Below, piece by piece: positions 22,884 to 34,246 of a stretch of 64,000 bases of DNA (position 1 is its first letter; each line of letters begins with the position of its first letter). The position numbers and the translations under genes were made by a program. Below the pieces are notes generated by a model. The model made no database searches. It had not been told where the DNA came from and saw only the letters and a program-made list of their open reading frames with translations. Origin of the DNA: Cryptomeria japonica (taxonomy: Eukaryota > Streptophyta > Pinopsida > Cupressales > Cupressaceae); NCBI RefSeq assembly GCF_030272615.1, contig NC_081406.1, positions 219,781,497 to 219,845,496 of the forward strand. The letters are read 5' to 3'.

Positions 22884-23650
22884 CTAACATTCCTTCTCAA
22901 CTTAAATTTAAAAACCTTTGAGATTTAAGAAAGAAAAAAGGAAAAAGGAAAAAAAAGTTGAATGAGGCATACAAATAGGGCTTCCATAGCAAAGATCTAG
23001 CTTCAAAACACATTTATATATAAAATTGTATAATAAACTACATCCAAAACTGAATGCAATAAACTCAATTGATGTGGTCAAGAATAAGGTTGACTGAATA
23101 GGCACCTCTTGAAAGGTGACATAATTCACCTAACATTCCTTCTCAAATTAAATTTAAAAAACTTTCATATTTTAGAAAGAAAGAAGGAAAAAGGAAAAAA
23201 ATGTTGAACGAGGCATACAAATAGGGATTTCATAGAAAAGATCTAGCTTCAAAACACATTTATATATAAAATTGTATAATACATCACATCCAAAACTGAA
23301 TGTAATAAACTCAATTGATGTGGTCAAGAACAAGGTTGACTGAATAGGCACCTCTTGAAAGGTGACATGATTCACCTAACATTCCTTCTCAACTTAAATT
23401 AAAAAACCTTTCAGATTTTAGAAAGAAAGAAGGAAAAAGGAAAAAAAAAAAAAGGTTGAATGAGGCATACAAATAGGGCTTCCATAGCAAAGATCTAGCT
23501 ACAAAACACATTTATAAATAAAATTGTATAATACACTACATCCAAAATTGAATGCAATAAACTCAATTGATATGGTCAAGAACAAGGTTGATTGAATAGG
23601 CACCTCTTGAAAGGTGAAATAATTCACCTAACATTCCTTCTCAACTTAAA
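22857..23650. repeat. 246-bp tandem repeat array
   Basis: The landmark TCTTGAAAGG occurs at 22861, 23107, 23353 and 23605, a period of 246-252 bp. Each unit has an AGGTGACATAATTCACCT palindromic stretch, a purine-rich run (AAAGAAAGAAGGAAAAAGG) and a TTTATATATAAAATTGTATA segment. It links unit B to unit C. Confidence 0.9.
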
Positions 23651-24680
23651 TGTATAGGTGTTTTGTTCAAGCTACTCCCATGTATTTTCTTCAAGAATTT
23701 GATGCCATATCTCGACAATTTCTTTGGAGTGGTAATTTGTCGATTGCTAAATGGAGCCTTGTCAAGTGGGAAACTATGTATAGACCTAAGAATGAGGGTG
23801 GCCTTGGCTTACGATCTACTATTTTGAACGGGAAAATTCTTGTTGCTAAGTTATACTAGCCCTGGTGTACTAGCCAAAATTAGCTATGGACTCGTATTCT
23901 CACCCATAAGTATCTTAAAGATGTTAATGTGTTTGATGTTCCATGCTTTCCTTTGGCGGGATGAGGTTCTATGATCTGGAATACTTTGAAACTAGGGGCT
24001 CAGTTAGTTAAGAATGGTCTCTTTTGGATTTGTCATACGAGTTAACAAGATCTTTTTTGGTTGGATTCTTGGGATGGTCATCCTTATATCATTTCTTCTC
24101 ATCCTCACCTTCAGCCCCTTTTTGATTCTTTTACCATTGTTGTCTGGGACACTATTGACCATTATAACATTGCTCATAATTATGGGTTGGTGGCTCATTT
24201 TCACTAGATACATCCTTCTGAATGACTGCTAGGAGAATATGAGGAAGCCATGCAAGAGTTGGCATAGATTCTGGAGTCTCGTGAGTGCACTACCTTGGCT
24301 AGGAATGATGTTTTGGCTTGAGCTAGTAGTGATTTGTCTAGAAATGTTTCTGATCTATTGATCACGTTGAGCTAGTGTTGCAGAATTTTGGGGACATTCA
24401 GGTTCCTTGGTGGAAGAAAGTTTGGTACAAGTTATCATGGCCCAAGAGAAATTTTTTCATGTGGTTGGTTGTCCACAACTGGCATCTTACTTGGGATAAT
24501 TTATGCAAGCGTGGTTTTCAAGGCCCCTGGATGTTTGTGTTGCATTGTAATAGTGAAGAGAGTCTCTCATCTCTTTTTTCAATGTTCCTTCACTAGACAT
24601 ATTTGGCACATTTATGGGAAGTGTGGAACCAAGCTTTTTGGAATGTTCATTCATGTAAAATATCCCATTATACTGGGTAT
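23650..24680 (+). pseudogene. LINE ORF2 C-terminal fragment, unit C
   Basis: Only the region after the RT palm is present: YRCFVQATPMYFLQEFDAIS, LRSTILNGK at about 23815, and the zf-RVT domain at 24375-24616 (WPKRNFFMWLVVHNW, NSEESLSSLF, with a frameshift to QCSFTRHIWHIYGKCG). Several stops. Confidence 0.75.
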
Positions 24681-24929
24681 AGAAAACTGCATGGCAATAA
24701 GTTCTTGCATTGAACTACTAAACCTAGAATGGAACTTGCAGTTTTACATTCTCACAAAACCCAATCTTAGTGCTACAACAATTGAATGATAAAGTTTGAA
24801 GGTTATGGTGTACATAGTGCTTATTGTTTAACAATGTGAACAATGGTATTGTTCACAGTCAATGTGAATTTTCCAAAGACTTGTAATTTGTGCAATATAA
24901 ACACCATTGGTGAAATATCTTATTGATAT

Positions 24930-25560
24930 TGTTCATATAATATTTCTGTAATTTTTGGGAAATTTGTTTGAAGAATATCCCCTTGTAAAGTGCATTCTTT
25001 CATCAGAGGGCAAGTTAACATTTTTTTTTGCCTTCAATGTGCCAATAACCTGCAAGTAGAGTTGTTATTATGCATTATATATACTAATTGAATAGCTATA
25101 TATTATGTAATGTAAATCTGAAATCAAATTAGAAGGTTTTGTGTGCTTACCTAGATATTACATCTGGCCAGTGTTTTCCGATGGGCTTTTGTAAATTGAT
25201 CATTGAGTTCTTGGACAAAGGTAGACTGTGATGGACAGAGAGAGTGGGTAGCCTTTGGACCACTACACACAATATTCTTGAAGAGGTTGAGGGGCATGTC
25301 TATTTTTGAAAACATGTTTTGCAAAGCTACTCATATTTCTATGTAGGTGTTTGAGATAAGAACCTATGAAAATAAGTACTAGTGTATAGTAGGGGTGTGC
25401 TAATTAAATATGAAAATGAAAATAATATTAAAAGTACTAGAATTATACAGTGGCAAAAGGAACCGACTCAGTAATGGCAATTAGCTGCTACTAGTTAAGA
25501 AATTGTGAAATCAGGAGTTAGTGTGTGCTGGTTTTTGCATAACCAAATTTTGACTCAATA
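24930..25560 (-). pseudogene. Exon-like fragments of an unidentified gene, unit C
   Basis: Third copy of the minus-strand fragments: an exon around 25350-25151 with a stop before the GTAAG donor, an intron, and an exon from 25049 downward (VIGTLKAKK). The upstream piece is shortened near 25450. Confidence 0.4.
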
Positions 25561-25562
25561 GG

Positions 25563-25900
25563 CACCTCTTGAAAGGTGACATAATTCACCTAACATTCCT
25601 TCTCAACTTAAATTTAAAAACCTTTCAGATTTTAGAAAGAAAGAAGGAAAAAAGAAAAAAAAAGTTGAACAAGGCATACAAATAGGGCTTCGATAGAAAA
25701 GATCTAGCTTCAAAACATATTTATATATAAAATTATATAATACACTACATCCAAAACTAAATGCAATAAACTCAATTGATGTGGTCAAGAACAAGGTTGA
25801 CTCAATAGGCACCTCTTGAAAGGTGACATAATTCACCTAACATTTCTCAACTTAAATTTAAAATACTTCTAGATTATAGAAAGAAGGAAGGAAAAAAACA
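25563..25900. repeat. Further 246-bp repeat units
   Basis: TCTTGAAAGG at 25567 and 25814, spacing 247 bp. The second unit is incomplete. Confidence 0.85.
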
Positions 25901-25911
25901 AAGAAAAAAGT

Positions 25912-26190
25912 TTAATTTCATGGTTGCTGTAGTGGAGATCCATTTAAATCATCAATTGTATAATATACCTTAATAAGCTGGTTACAAAATAAAATAAAAA
26001 ACTTTCATGGTTGCTATTGTGGAACTCCTTTTAAATCACCAATTATATAATATACCTTAATAATTTGGTTACAAAATAAAATAAAAAGCTTTCAATAGAA
26101 AGAAAAGAGGAAGAAAAAGTTAAATGTCATGGTCGCTATAGTGTAGCTCCATTTAAATCACCAATTATATAATATACCTGAATAAATTAT
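25912..26190. repeat. Imperfect tandem repeat (three units, about 85-120 bp)
   Basis: Three units share TCATGGTTGCTRTWGTGG, CCATTTAAATCACCAATT, ATATAATATACCT and GGTTACAAAATAAAATAAAA, starting near 25917, 26004 and 26128. Confidence 0.7.
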
Positions 26191-28900
26191 GTTTACAAAA
26201 TATTCAATCAAGAAAGTGAAATTCAAGTCCTAAATAAATTTGACCAACAAATATCTTTTAGAAGTGGCATCTAATTTTAAGCAATCAACAAAATAAAGAA
26301 ATTAACCAAAACCCCTTTCACATTAAAACAAGTGTTGCAAAGCAATGAAGTTCCTACCAAGGAGTGCAAGAATTGTTGTGTCATTCTTTATGGAAGAGTT
26401 GTAACAGTTGTGTGTTTGTTCTGTTAGAAGTCTACAGCTTAGCAAAACATTTAAACTGAGGAGGAACAAATAGTCCAGTGAGTAATATTTGTAAAATTAA
26501 ATATTTTAAGACAATAGTTTTACAATGATAATACAGTGAGTATGTAGTAAGCACAACACTTGACATAATGTTCATTTGATAAAAGAACATACAACTTGGT
26601 TTACTAATTTTGTGGCATCACTTTCAAGTAGTTAGGGGAAAGGATCCAATAGTTTTACACCCTAATTTCGCACTTCTCAAAATCCTACTTGGAAATTTTA
26701 AATCACTTCAATTTTTTTACAGAAGCTTACTTGGCAAGTCTCCTACTTATAACTAAGGTTTCGGGGCCACATCATCAAATATGATGCCACATCAGCATGC
26801 TTTTTGTCAAGGTGTCCAAAACAGCCCAAAAAAAATTGAGATTAATAGGCGTGCAAAAGAGACCCCAATAGTTATGCAACTGATATGGCATCACCTGATT
26901 GATTACTTTTTACAATATTTGTACATTTCTTAACAACTATTGGTACATTTCCTAACAACTGTTGGTACATTTCCTAACAAAAATTGATATTTTTTGTTTC
27001 AAACAATAGATTTTATTTGTTCAATTTTTGGAACAAAAGGTATCAACAACTCTCACAACAATTGGTACATGATCAACTATTAGTTCTCTTCCCCTAGTTG
27101 GACCTTGTGGCACTACACATCATTCAAAAAGTTGTAGAATCCACATTTGAGAGTGGAAGATTTGCACATTCCATAAAGTTCATCGTAATTCTTGTAGTAA
27201 ATTGCAGTAGGCTTCTAGCACTCCACATGATGTATTATACTCGTATAGTTTCTTGGGTCATTTCAATTTTGTATTTTTTCACGTGGCGCACATTTTCACA
27301 TGTTTGCATTTTCACATTGTTTAAGAGAGCTTCAATGTAGTTTTGATAAAATTTGGACCAATCCAGTCATTGAATCAGTTGCTGACATAGCTGTGTCATG
27401 TGTTTTTTGGGGCGTTGTAGGGTCCTCTGAGACATTTCTTGAAATGATAATGACCTCTTGACTTTCAAGGAAATCAACCATAATCTGCTAGCATGAGGTA
27501 AATGTGTAAATTAACTAAAAAATTAAAGTAAAAAATTTCAAATGTAAATGAATAGGAGAAACACAAAATTAATGTTTACCACTTATAATATTGTTCATTG
27601 AAACATAATATGTTGAAACAATGTTAAGTATTCATACAAGCTATAGAGAGAGTTCCACTGAAATAGAATATACTGAATTAGATTTATAGAAAGAACAATA
27701 CAAGCTCAAATATGATGGTCTCACAGCTTGAGGGAGGACAACAGAGCTGCAAAAGTATATAGGAAATAAGCATGATATGAGTACATGTTTTGCAAGGGTT
27801 TATGCCTGGTAAATGTGGCAATAAAAAAGGAGGACAACAAAGCTAGATATGTAAGAAATAAGCATGATATGTTCTGATAGAAAGTCTTGTAGGCTGACTC
27901 TTAGCTGAAACATTTGTCCTAGGTTAATATTGATGGCTTTATGGGTGAGTTTTGTGGTATATTGTGAAATCCCTAAAGACACCTACCTAAACTTGAAGAC
28001 AATATATTTTATAAAAAACTTGAAGAATGCAATTCTACTTCTTTTCTATATAGATGAAATCCATAACTAAATGTGTATCATCCATGTTAACCAGACTTGT
28101 ACTTCTGTACTTTTGATTCATGATATGGTAAGGCAACAACATTTCAATCCAGAGCTCTACCTGATCTTTCTCTTAAGAAAAATTGACAGACCAGTCCATA
28201 TATTATTGTTTCATGGAAAACCTACTTAATACTTGAATAAACAGTTAATGTGGCCAGTTCACATGAAGAAGATATAATAATAAATTTAGTTTGGTGAAAA
28301 ACACAGTGAGCATCTCACACAAAGAAGCTATAATACTTGATTTAGTTTGGTCCACCCATTTTATCATCTATCTCTAAAAGAAAAGCAATTGCCAGCATGT
28401 ATTGTTGCAGCGTAAAAAACTTAATTATGTAAGAAATAAGCATGATAAGGTTTATCCTGGGGTTATTATTGATTCTTACACATAGCTGATATTTTTTATA
28501 CTGAGTCAGGAGCCTACATATATTGTGATTTTTACTAGACTTCAACTTGGATGGAGACCATTTATGGTTTCTCGTGATGTTTCATCTGATGAAAACATGT
28601 CAAGTGGTATTTTAATGGTTTAACTTTGTATTACCTATCATAGAAAGTTCGCACCATGTCACCAACATTCCAAGAAGACATACAATTAGTATCCCAGTTA
28701 CCAACAACTGTTAAGAATCAAGTAACAAATAGTAACACTTTCTTTTGAGCAAAATGAAGTACAATGATGCTACTTCTAACATTTAACTCACAAAAGGATT
28801 TGTATTTGTGAGACTCTGACCTGATTTGTATATGTGAGTGCTCCTCTCAAGTTCTTGGGACTTATTTCAGCTATCTAGGCAGCAACCTATCCAGGTATTA
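26191..28900. other. AT-rich intergenic stretch
   Basis: I see no coding signal on either strand. A 22-bp unit with GTACATTTC...TAACAAC is repeated three times at 26921, 26943 and 26965. The phrase AAATAAGCATGATA occurs three times between 27765 and 28450, hinting at old diverged duplication. Confidence 0.5.
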
Positions 28901-29900
28901 AAAATAATAGGAATTCAAACCAATTACCAAAACAAACATAATCAAAATTCAAAATGCAATATCTCTCCCTTATAAATGACAGGCAATGAGCCTTATATAG
29001 AGGTCTCTTTACAATGAATGGCTCAGATTGATTCAAGATCAATGGCCAAGATTACAAGATAAAACCCTAATTAGAGTTTTTTACAACCACCATTACATTG
29101 CCTAGTGAGAGATGCGGGTAGGTAAGATAAATAATATTTTATGTAGCGCCATGTGTCACTTATTCCCTCTTTGAATGAACGTTGACTTGGTACACATTGA
29201 TTGAATGAATAGTGACTGGGATGCCACCTCAGCTTGCTTCATAGACTTAATCAATTTGCCTCGAACATTATTCATGAAATTTGGAATTCCTTATGATACT
29301 TTACATTCCATCCTTATGTTAGTGAATTTCATGAACTATTTCCTTAATTATGTTTGGAAGATTTTCCCAATCTTAGAATCTTGAATTATTTCCTTCCTTG
29401 GCAGTCTTTGATACTGAAATCCCTTGATGTAGTTTTGGGTTTCTTGATGTGAAATCCCTTGTTATCATGTCTTGAACTTTCTTTCCTTTGTTTGTTCATC
29501 ATAAAGGTGAAGTCTTGTTCATGATTGATCTAGTCCACATCTTCTCCCTTGGAAATCTTTGTCTCAAAATCCTCTTCCAATCCTTGATGTGTTGATCTTC
29601 CTTATCCCCATTTGTGATGTTGTCCTTATAATATGCATCATCTTCAAGCCTTGAACATCATGCCTCCTTTCCTCATAACAGTCTTGCAAAACAAAAAAGA
29701 ATTGAATCAAACACCCATGTGATAAACTTTATTTCAACCTTCGTGGGAAATCCATCCACATACAGACTGATCAGTCCTCAAAACATCTGCATTATCCCTA
29801 TAGTGTAATTTGTAAGTATACTAATATATGCCTTGTACTTCTCTTTTTCTTCTTCTTCATGGTCCACTCTTGCACTGATTACTCTGATTGCATTGCCAAG
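28901..29900 (-). other. Possible LTR or promoter-like sequence
   Basis: The minus strand has a CTATATAAGG TATA-like box at 28991-29000 downstream of a (T)AGGGTTTTATC stretch, reminiscent of the U3-R region of plant LTRs. It lies 3' of the minus-strand reading frame at 30010-31937 and could be its 3' LTR, but I find no second copy and no clear ends. Confidence 0.25.
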
Positions 29901-30009
29901 TTCCTAGAATTCCTATGCCTTTGTAGTGCAACCAAGTGTGAATGAGGAAATCTAAAAATTCCATGGGAGTAGCAGCATCCTGAGTAACATCCCCAATAGG
30001 AACAACAAC

Positions 30010-31937
30010 CTATGCAAATTGCATCCCTGTCTCATCCCTGGTTATACGTGACAAAATCTCAGTCTTCTTAGGTTCTTCTTCCTTGTTGCTCCTAGCTAAG
30101 TAGTCATCAATGTCATCAATTGGTTGCACCTCTACCATCTTCTTTCTATTTTCCATACTTCTCATCAGCCAATCAGGAATGGCATCCATCTCCATACCAT
30201 CATCCAAACACATCTCTTGATCAAGCTCCTTCAGAGCTGAGATAACATCATCATCACCATTAGGATTATCCTTACTCAAATCATATACATCCTTCCCCAA
30301 ACTAACCTCCAAAAGGACAATGGGGGATGCCGACTGTTCATCATCTTCATGTGGTGGAGTGAATGTGGTATTAGCACACAAATCCTAAATATTATCTAGC
30401 AATATAACTTTGTTAGAACATTGTTCAAACTCCATGTTTTGCGATGGCACTTCAATCTCTTTGATTGATGATGGAGGAGAAACAATAGGTGAAGGCAACA
30501 AAAAAAATTTCTTCTTCTTCCTAGCTTCTTCAACCTTCTTCCCTCTAGCCTTGACTTCTCCAGGTGTGTTCTTCCTAAGTTTGGAAGCTTGACTCTCCTC
30601 ATCCACATAAATTCTAACATCACTGATAGTTCTTTGATCTCCTTTGGAAGAGGATTCCTCTTGTTTCATCTTATCATAAGTGAAGGAAACACCCATGTCA
30701 ACAAGTCTGTTCATTTGTTTGTCCACCCATGCTCGGGAGAAACTCAAGACCTCTCGCATCAACAAACTCAAATCTGTAATTTCTTGTTCTGAACAATTAG
30801 GCAAAAGGATTGCCTTCTTCATTTCACTTTCATATAAAGGATTTGTACAATCCTTATCATCTACAATCTGATCAGGAATGAGGAAAATTTCACACTTCCT
30901 CATGAAATACATGGACATTTTGGACCACATTCTTCTCTTTACTACTTGCTCATCCATTAAGCTAGCCCAATAATATTCAACGTTCACTTTGTGTATGAAC
31001 TTATCACCCTTTTCCCTTCCAAATTTCTTATGAGGATCGAATCTTTCTCTTTTCTTATATGTAGCAAGATGATAAAATGCAAGCTCTTCAATTGTTGTGT
31101 TGGTTGTTGAAGCGGTATGACAAACCTCCATTTTTTTTGCTATGAAAATAGGAAATGACATCTTCATTCTATGTTTGTCCTTCTGGATAGAATCATACTC
31201 CAGAAGTTGTCTCACCATTTCTAATAGGATCATTCTATCTGTAGGATACCTAGGAAGCCTGTAAGGTTCAGATTGAAATCCATGAATCCTTAGGTATGTG
31301 AAAGTGGGAAATTGAATATACCATGATCCATACTGCTCTATCAACTTTGTTGCCTCCTTGGACAACCTCTTGTGGATTTCGCCTTGCAACATCTGCATTA
31401 TGTACATAGTGAATGCATCATTCACTCTCTTATAGTCTTCAATTCAATATATGTTTAGTTGTGGATAGCACTAATAACTCCTGAATTATCCATGTCCATT
31501 CTCAACTTCACCTTGCGTATCAATCCTTTGTAAGTGACAAATCCTACAAGTATGTACACTAGATAGGAAGTAATGGTGAATAACTTGGATCTCTCCACAT
31601 TCCTCGATTGAAAGTATAGATTGTCACTTATGATTTTAGACCAATTGATCAACTTTCCCTTTAGACAATCCTAGACAAAGTAGAACATCCATCCATCATA
31701 GATGGTACCCTACGACATCCCCATCACTCAATTAAGTAAGAACACTAAATCACTATATTTATCTTTGAAATTTGTGCACATAAGTGTCTTGGGAGCCTTG
31801 GAATGATGAGCCCTTGGTTCAATCATCCACTCTTTGTTCACAACCATCTTGAACGCATCCATCTTCTTCTTATATCTCTCTTCATATTCATTCTTAGTTC
31901 TACCCTTCATATCTGCCCCACGTGGAATTCCAAACAC
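30010..31937 (-). pseudogene. Unidentified minus-strand protein, about 640 codons, broken
   Basis: Four consecutive open segments on the minus strand form one degraded frame: 31937-31728 (FGIPRGADMKGRTKNEYEER, WMIEPRAHHSKAPKTL) and 31652-31455 in one phase with a stop between, then a shift near 31450, then 31425-30385 and 30381-30010 in a second phase separated by one stop. The protein is charged and largely alpha-helical in character (MNRLVDMGVSFTYDKMKQEE), with a basic stretch (KKVEEARKKKKFFLLPSP) and an acidic tail (IDDIDDYLARSNKEEEPKK). I recognise no domain. Its place among LTR elements suggests a retroelement-associated protein, but that is inference. Confidence 0.55.
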
Positions 31938-33799
31938 CTCAACAACTACATCCTCAACAAGGTAGGCATAATGGCACCCTTAGGATTCTTGATCAATCAT
32001 AAGTGAGGATCATAACATCATGCACATTCCAGGATTAGCTCACTGCATGGTATGGACTGTGGAAATCTAGTGGTCTAGTAAATACCACTCTTCATAATGT
32101 TCACATATGATGGAGAAAGAATCTGGCTTCCAATTCTGAACATTCGCTATTACATATGGTCCATGTTCAGGAAATGCATATTAGTATCTATAATCTCCTT
32201 CTATCTGGATGACATCTTGGATTTTGGATAGAATCTCATCTCAACTATATTTTGTTGTTCCTTCTAAGTGCTAATTCTCAACTTCGACATTGCACCTATA
32301 CAAAGTTGGATGTTAGCAACCTCATAAAATTATTCTTGACAAAAGTTCTGATTTCTTAATGGTTTGAACAAATTTAAGGATAGAAAACATGAACTTTATC
32401 CACAATCTCAATGAAATGACAATATTAGGGTATGAAACCCTCATTAAAATTACTTAAAATCATAAATTTTCAGACTTAACCAAGTCTGCAGACACCTTCT
32501 TATACCTATAAATTTTAACGAAATTAGAGTGCAAAGGAGTATACCAGATCGGGAAACGACTTAGGAAAGATGTGAAGGGTAATTTTTTTGCACAAAAAAT
32601 GTCTAAGGACACACTTCTGAGGTCAACAAAGGTTCTCAGTAAGTTAGAAGACAACCTACAACTCTATAAATTAGTCTCTAAAACATGTTGTAATCACTCA
32701 AATATGCACAAACTTGATGAAAATAACTTTCCAATGGTGAAAACAATCAATCCTTGGTGCGTAAGTATGGCTGGTAAAAAGAATATTTTCTAAGGACAAG
32801 TCTAAAAATGGTGTTTTCAGACTTACCAACACCTTGCAACGTGGTAAAAATCCTTGAAAAATGATCACAAAATGGTGAAGAAATGAGCTCCAATCAAAAT
32901 CGCCAAGGTAGGTAAGTGGCTAGAAATGAAGTTTTTTGAGGACAGACTCTTAACCATGAAGTTTCAAACTTGCAATAGCTCTTGGAAGCTCTGAAAATTG
33001 ACTAAGAACAACTCCAATCAGCCTTTGGACAAAATTGTCTTAGGTAAAATTTAGCTAGAAATGAAATACATATCTGAAAATCAAACTTCCAGCCAACAAT
33101 GGAGGTCACACAAGTCTGAAAAATGGCACAAATCTAGTCTGAGAATGATTATCAACAATCTCCCAATAATGGTGTCACCAACCAAAGAGGACAATCACCA
33201 AAAATGGAGGTAAAACCTCCCCAAAACAAAAATCACCTTCCTCCAAAAATGGTGCCACTAACCTAAAATCACCAAAGTCTGAAAAATCTGCAACAAATGC
33301 TCTCCAATGGCAGCCAAATAAAATCACCTAGGCTGGAGATAAAGAAAAAATGCACAATGAAATCAACTTGCAGTCCAATGGTGTAACCTTGACACTTCAC
33401 AAAACTTCGCGAGCTGGAGAAAAATCGCCAAAATCATCAACACACTTGGCAAATATAATAATATTATAATGTTGGCCTCTCTCTTTTAAACTTGCTTTCA
33501 CCCTAAGTTTTCACCACAGAAGCAATGTGGGATAAAAAAATTGCACTTAAACTTACCTGGGGAAAATCGATTTGCTTCTAGAAGGAAAAATCATTTAATA
33601 TTTATTGCAAATCAGTTATTAATTGTTTTTATTTTTTAAATAATCACACTTTGTAAAACCAATTAAATTTGGGTCACTTTATTAAAAAGATTTTAAAATT
33701 TAGATCAAAACGACTATTAAGGGGGAAAATCGATTTTAACTGGGATAAAATCCCAATAAAAATCATTAAAATAATGAAATATCCCCTTTGGGGGAAAAT
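31938..33799. other. Non-coding region upstream of the minus-strand protein
   Basis: No coding signal. From about 32800 it contains repeated phrases such as AAAATGGTG and CACCAAA. From 33556 it contains GGGGAAAATCGATTT-type repeats that continue at 54386, on the far side of the nested insertion. Confidence 0.45.
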
Positions 33800-34128
33800 T
33801 ATTAGAGTTGAAGAAAAATCAACTCTACAGCTCTTGAAGATCACCTACGTGCAAACTTGTCACGGAAAGAGAGAACCAAAAAAGCTATGGAGGGTAGAAT
33901 TTAGAGATCCAGAAAAGAGGAGTCATATTGATTGTGCAACAAGAATGCAATTCAATAATTACAGTTGTTATGAAAATACAAAGAGAGAATCCTTATAAGA
34001 GGATACTTGAAACCCTAAAGGAGAAAACCCTAAAGAATTATAAGATTCCTAATTTTAGCTTAAGCATAGAGCATAATAAACAAATAATTAAATAAATAAT
34101 TATTAGCTAATAAAAGATAACTCTAACA
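33800..34128 (-). repeat. 3' LTR of the outer Copia-like element
   Basis: 329 bp, minus-strand TGTTAGAGTTATC at 34128. Same length as its partner at 54052-54380 with scattered substitutions. A TATA-like CTTATAAGG lies near 33990. Confidence 0.9.
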
Positions 34129-34140
34129 CCTCCCCTTAAG
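34129..34140 (-). other. Polypurine tract of the outer Copia-like element
   Basis: Minus-strand CTTAAGGGGAGG immediately before the TGTTAG start of the 3' LTR. Confidence 0.8.
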
Positions 34141-34212
34141 ATAAACTTATGGAGTAGCTAATTAATAACTAAGGACTAAAAAAAACATGTAAAAAATATA
34201 GGAAAGCAACAA

Positions 34213-34246
34213 TGGGTCCCGACAACTAGGCCTGATGAGATACCCA
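34213..34246 (-). other. 34-nt hairpin near the polypurine tract (outer element)
   Basis: Minus-strand TGGGTATC pairs with GGGACCCA and the inner stem is GGC/GTC, the last pair now a G.U wobble. Same length and design as 2986-3019 and 4488-4521, 84 nt from the LTR. Confidence 0.6.

Larger units (their letters stand above)
17727..22984 (+). repeat. Tandem segmental duplication, unit B
   Basis: A 5.26-kb repeat of unit A in direct orientation: upstream flank, LINE ORF1 and ORF2, and the minus-strand gene-like region. Relative to A it lacks about 285 bp of endonuclease (junction at 19320) and has no inverted segment. Confidence 0.8.
23650..25690 (+). repeat. Tandem segmental duplication, truncated unit C
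   Basis: Starts abruptly after the 246-bp array at GTATAGGTGTTTTGTTCAAG, which corresponds to about 15540 in unit A and 20897 in unit B, inside the LINE RT C-terminal region. It continues through the zf-RVT domain and the minus-strand gene-like region into a further 246-bp repeat. Confidence 0.8.

Noticed and set aside
22653-25836. Repeated minus-strand open frames (MNYVTFQEVPI...) in each 246-bp repeat unit
   Set aside because: They recur because the repeat period is a multiple of three; each ends in a stop within the unit, the composition is that of AT-rich non-coding DNA, and no family resembles them. The exon-like piece at 22653-22883 only borrows its first residues.
27098-28545. Several 60-80 codon open frames
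   Set aside because: AT-rich, no conserved motifs, no neighbours supporting a gene.
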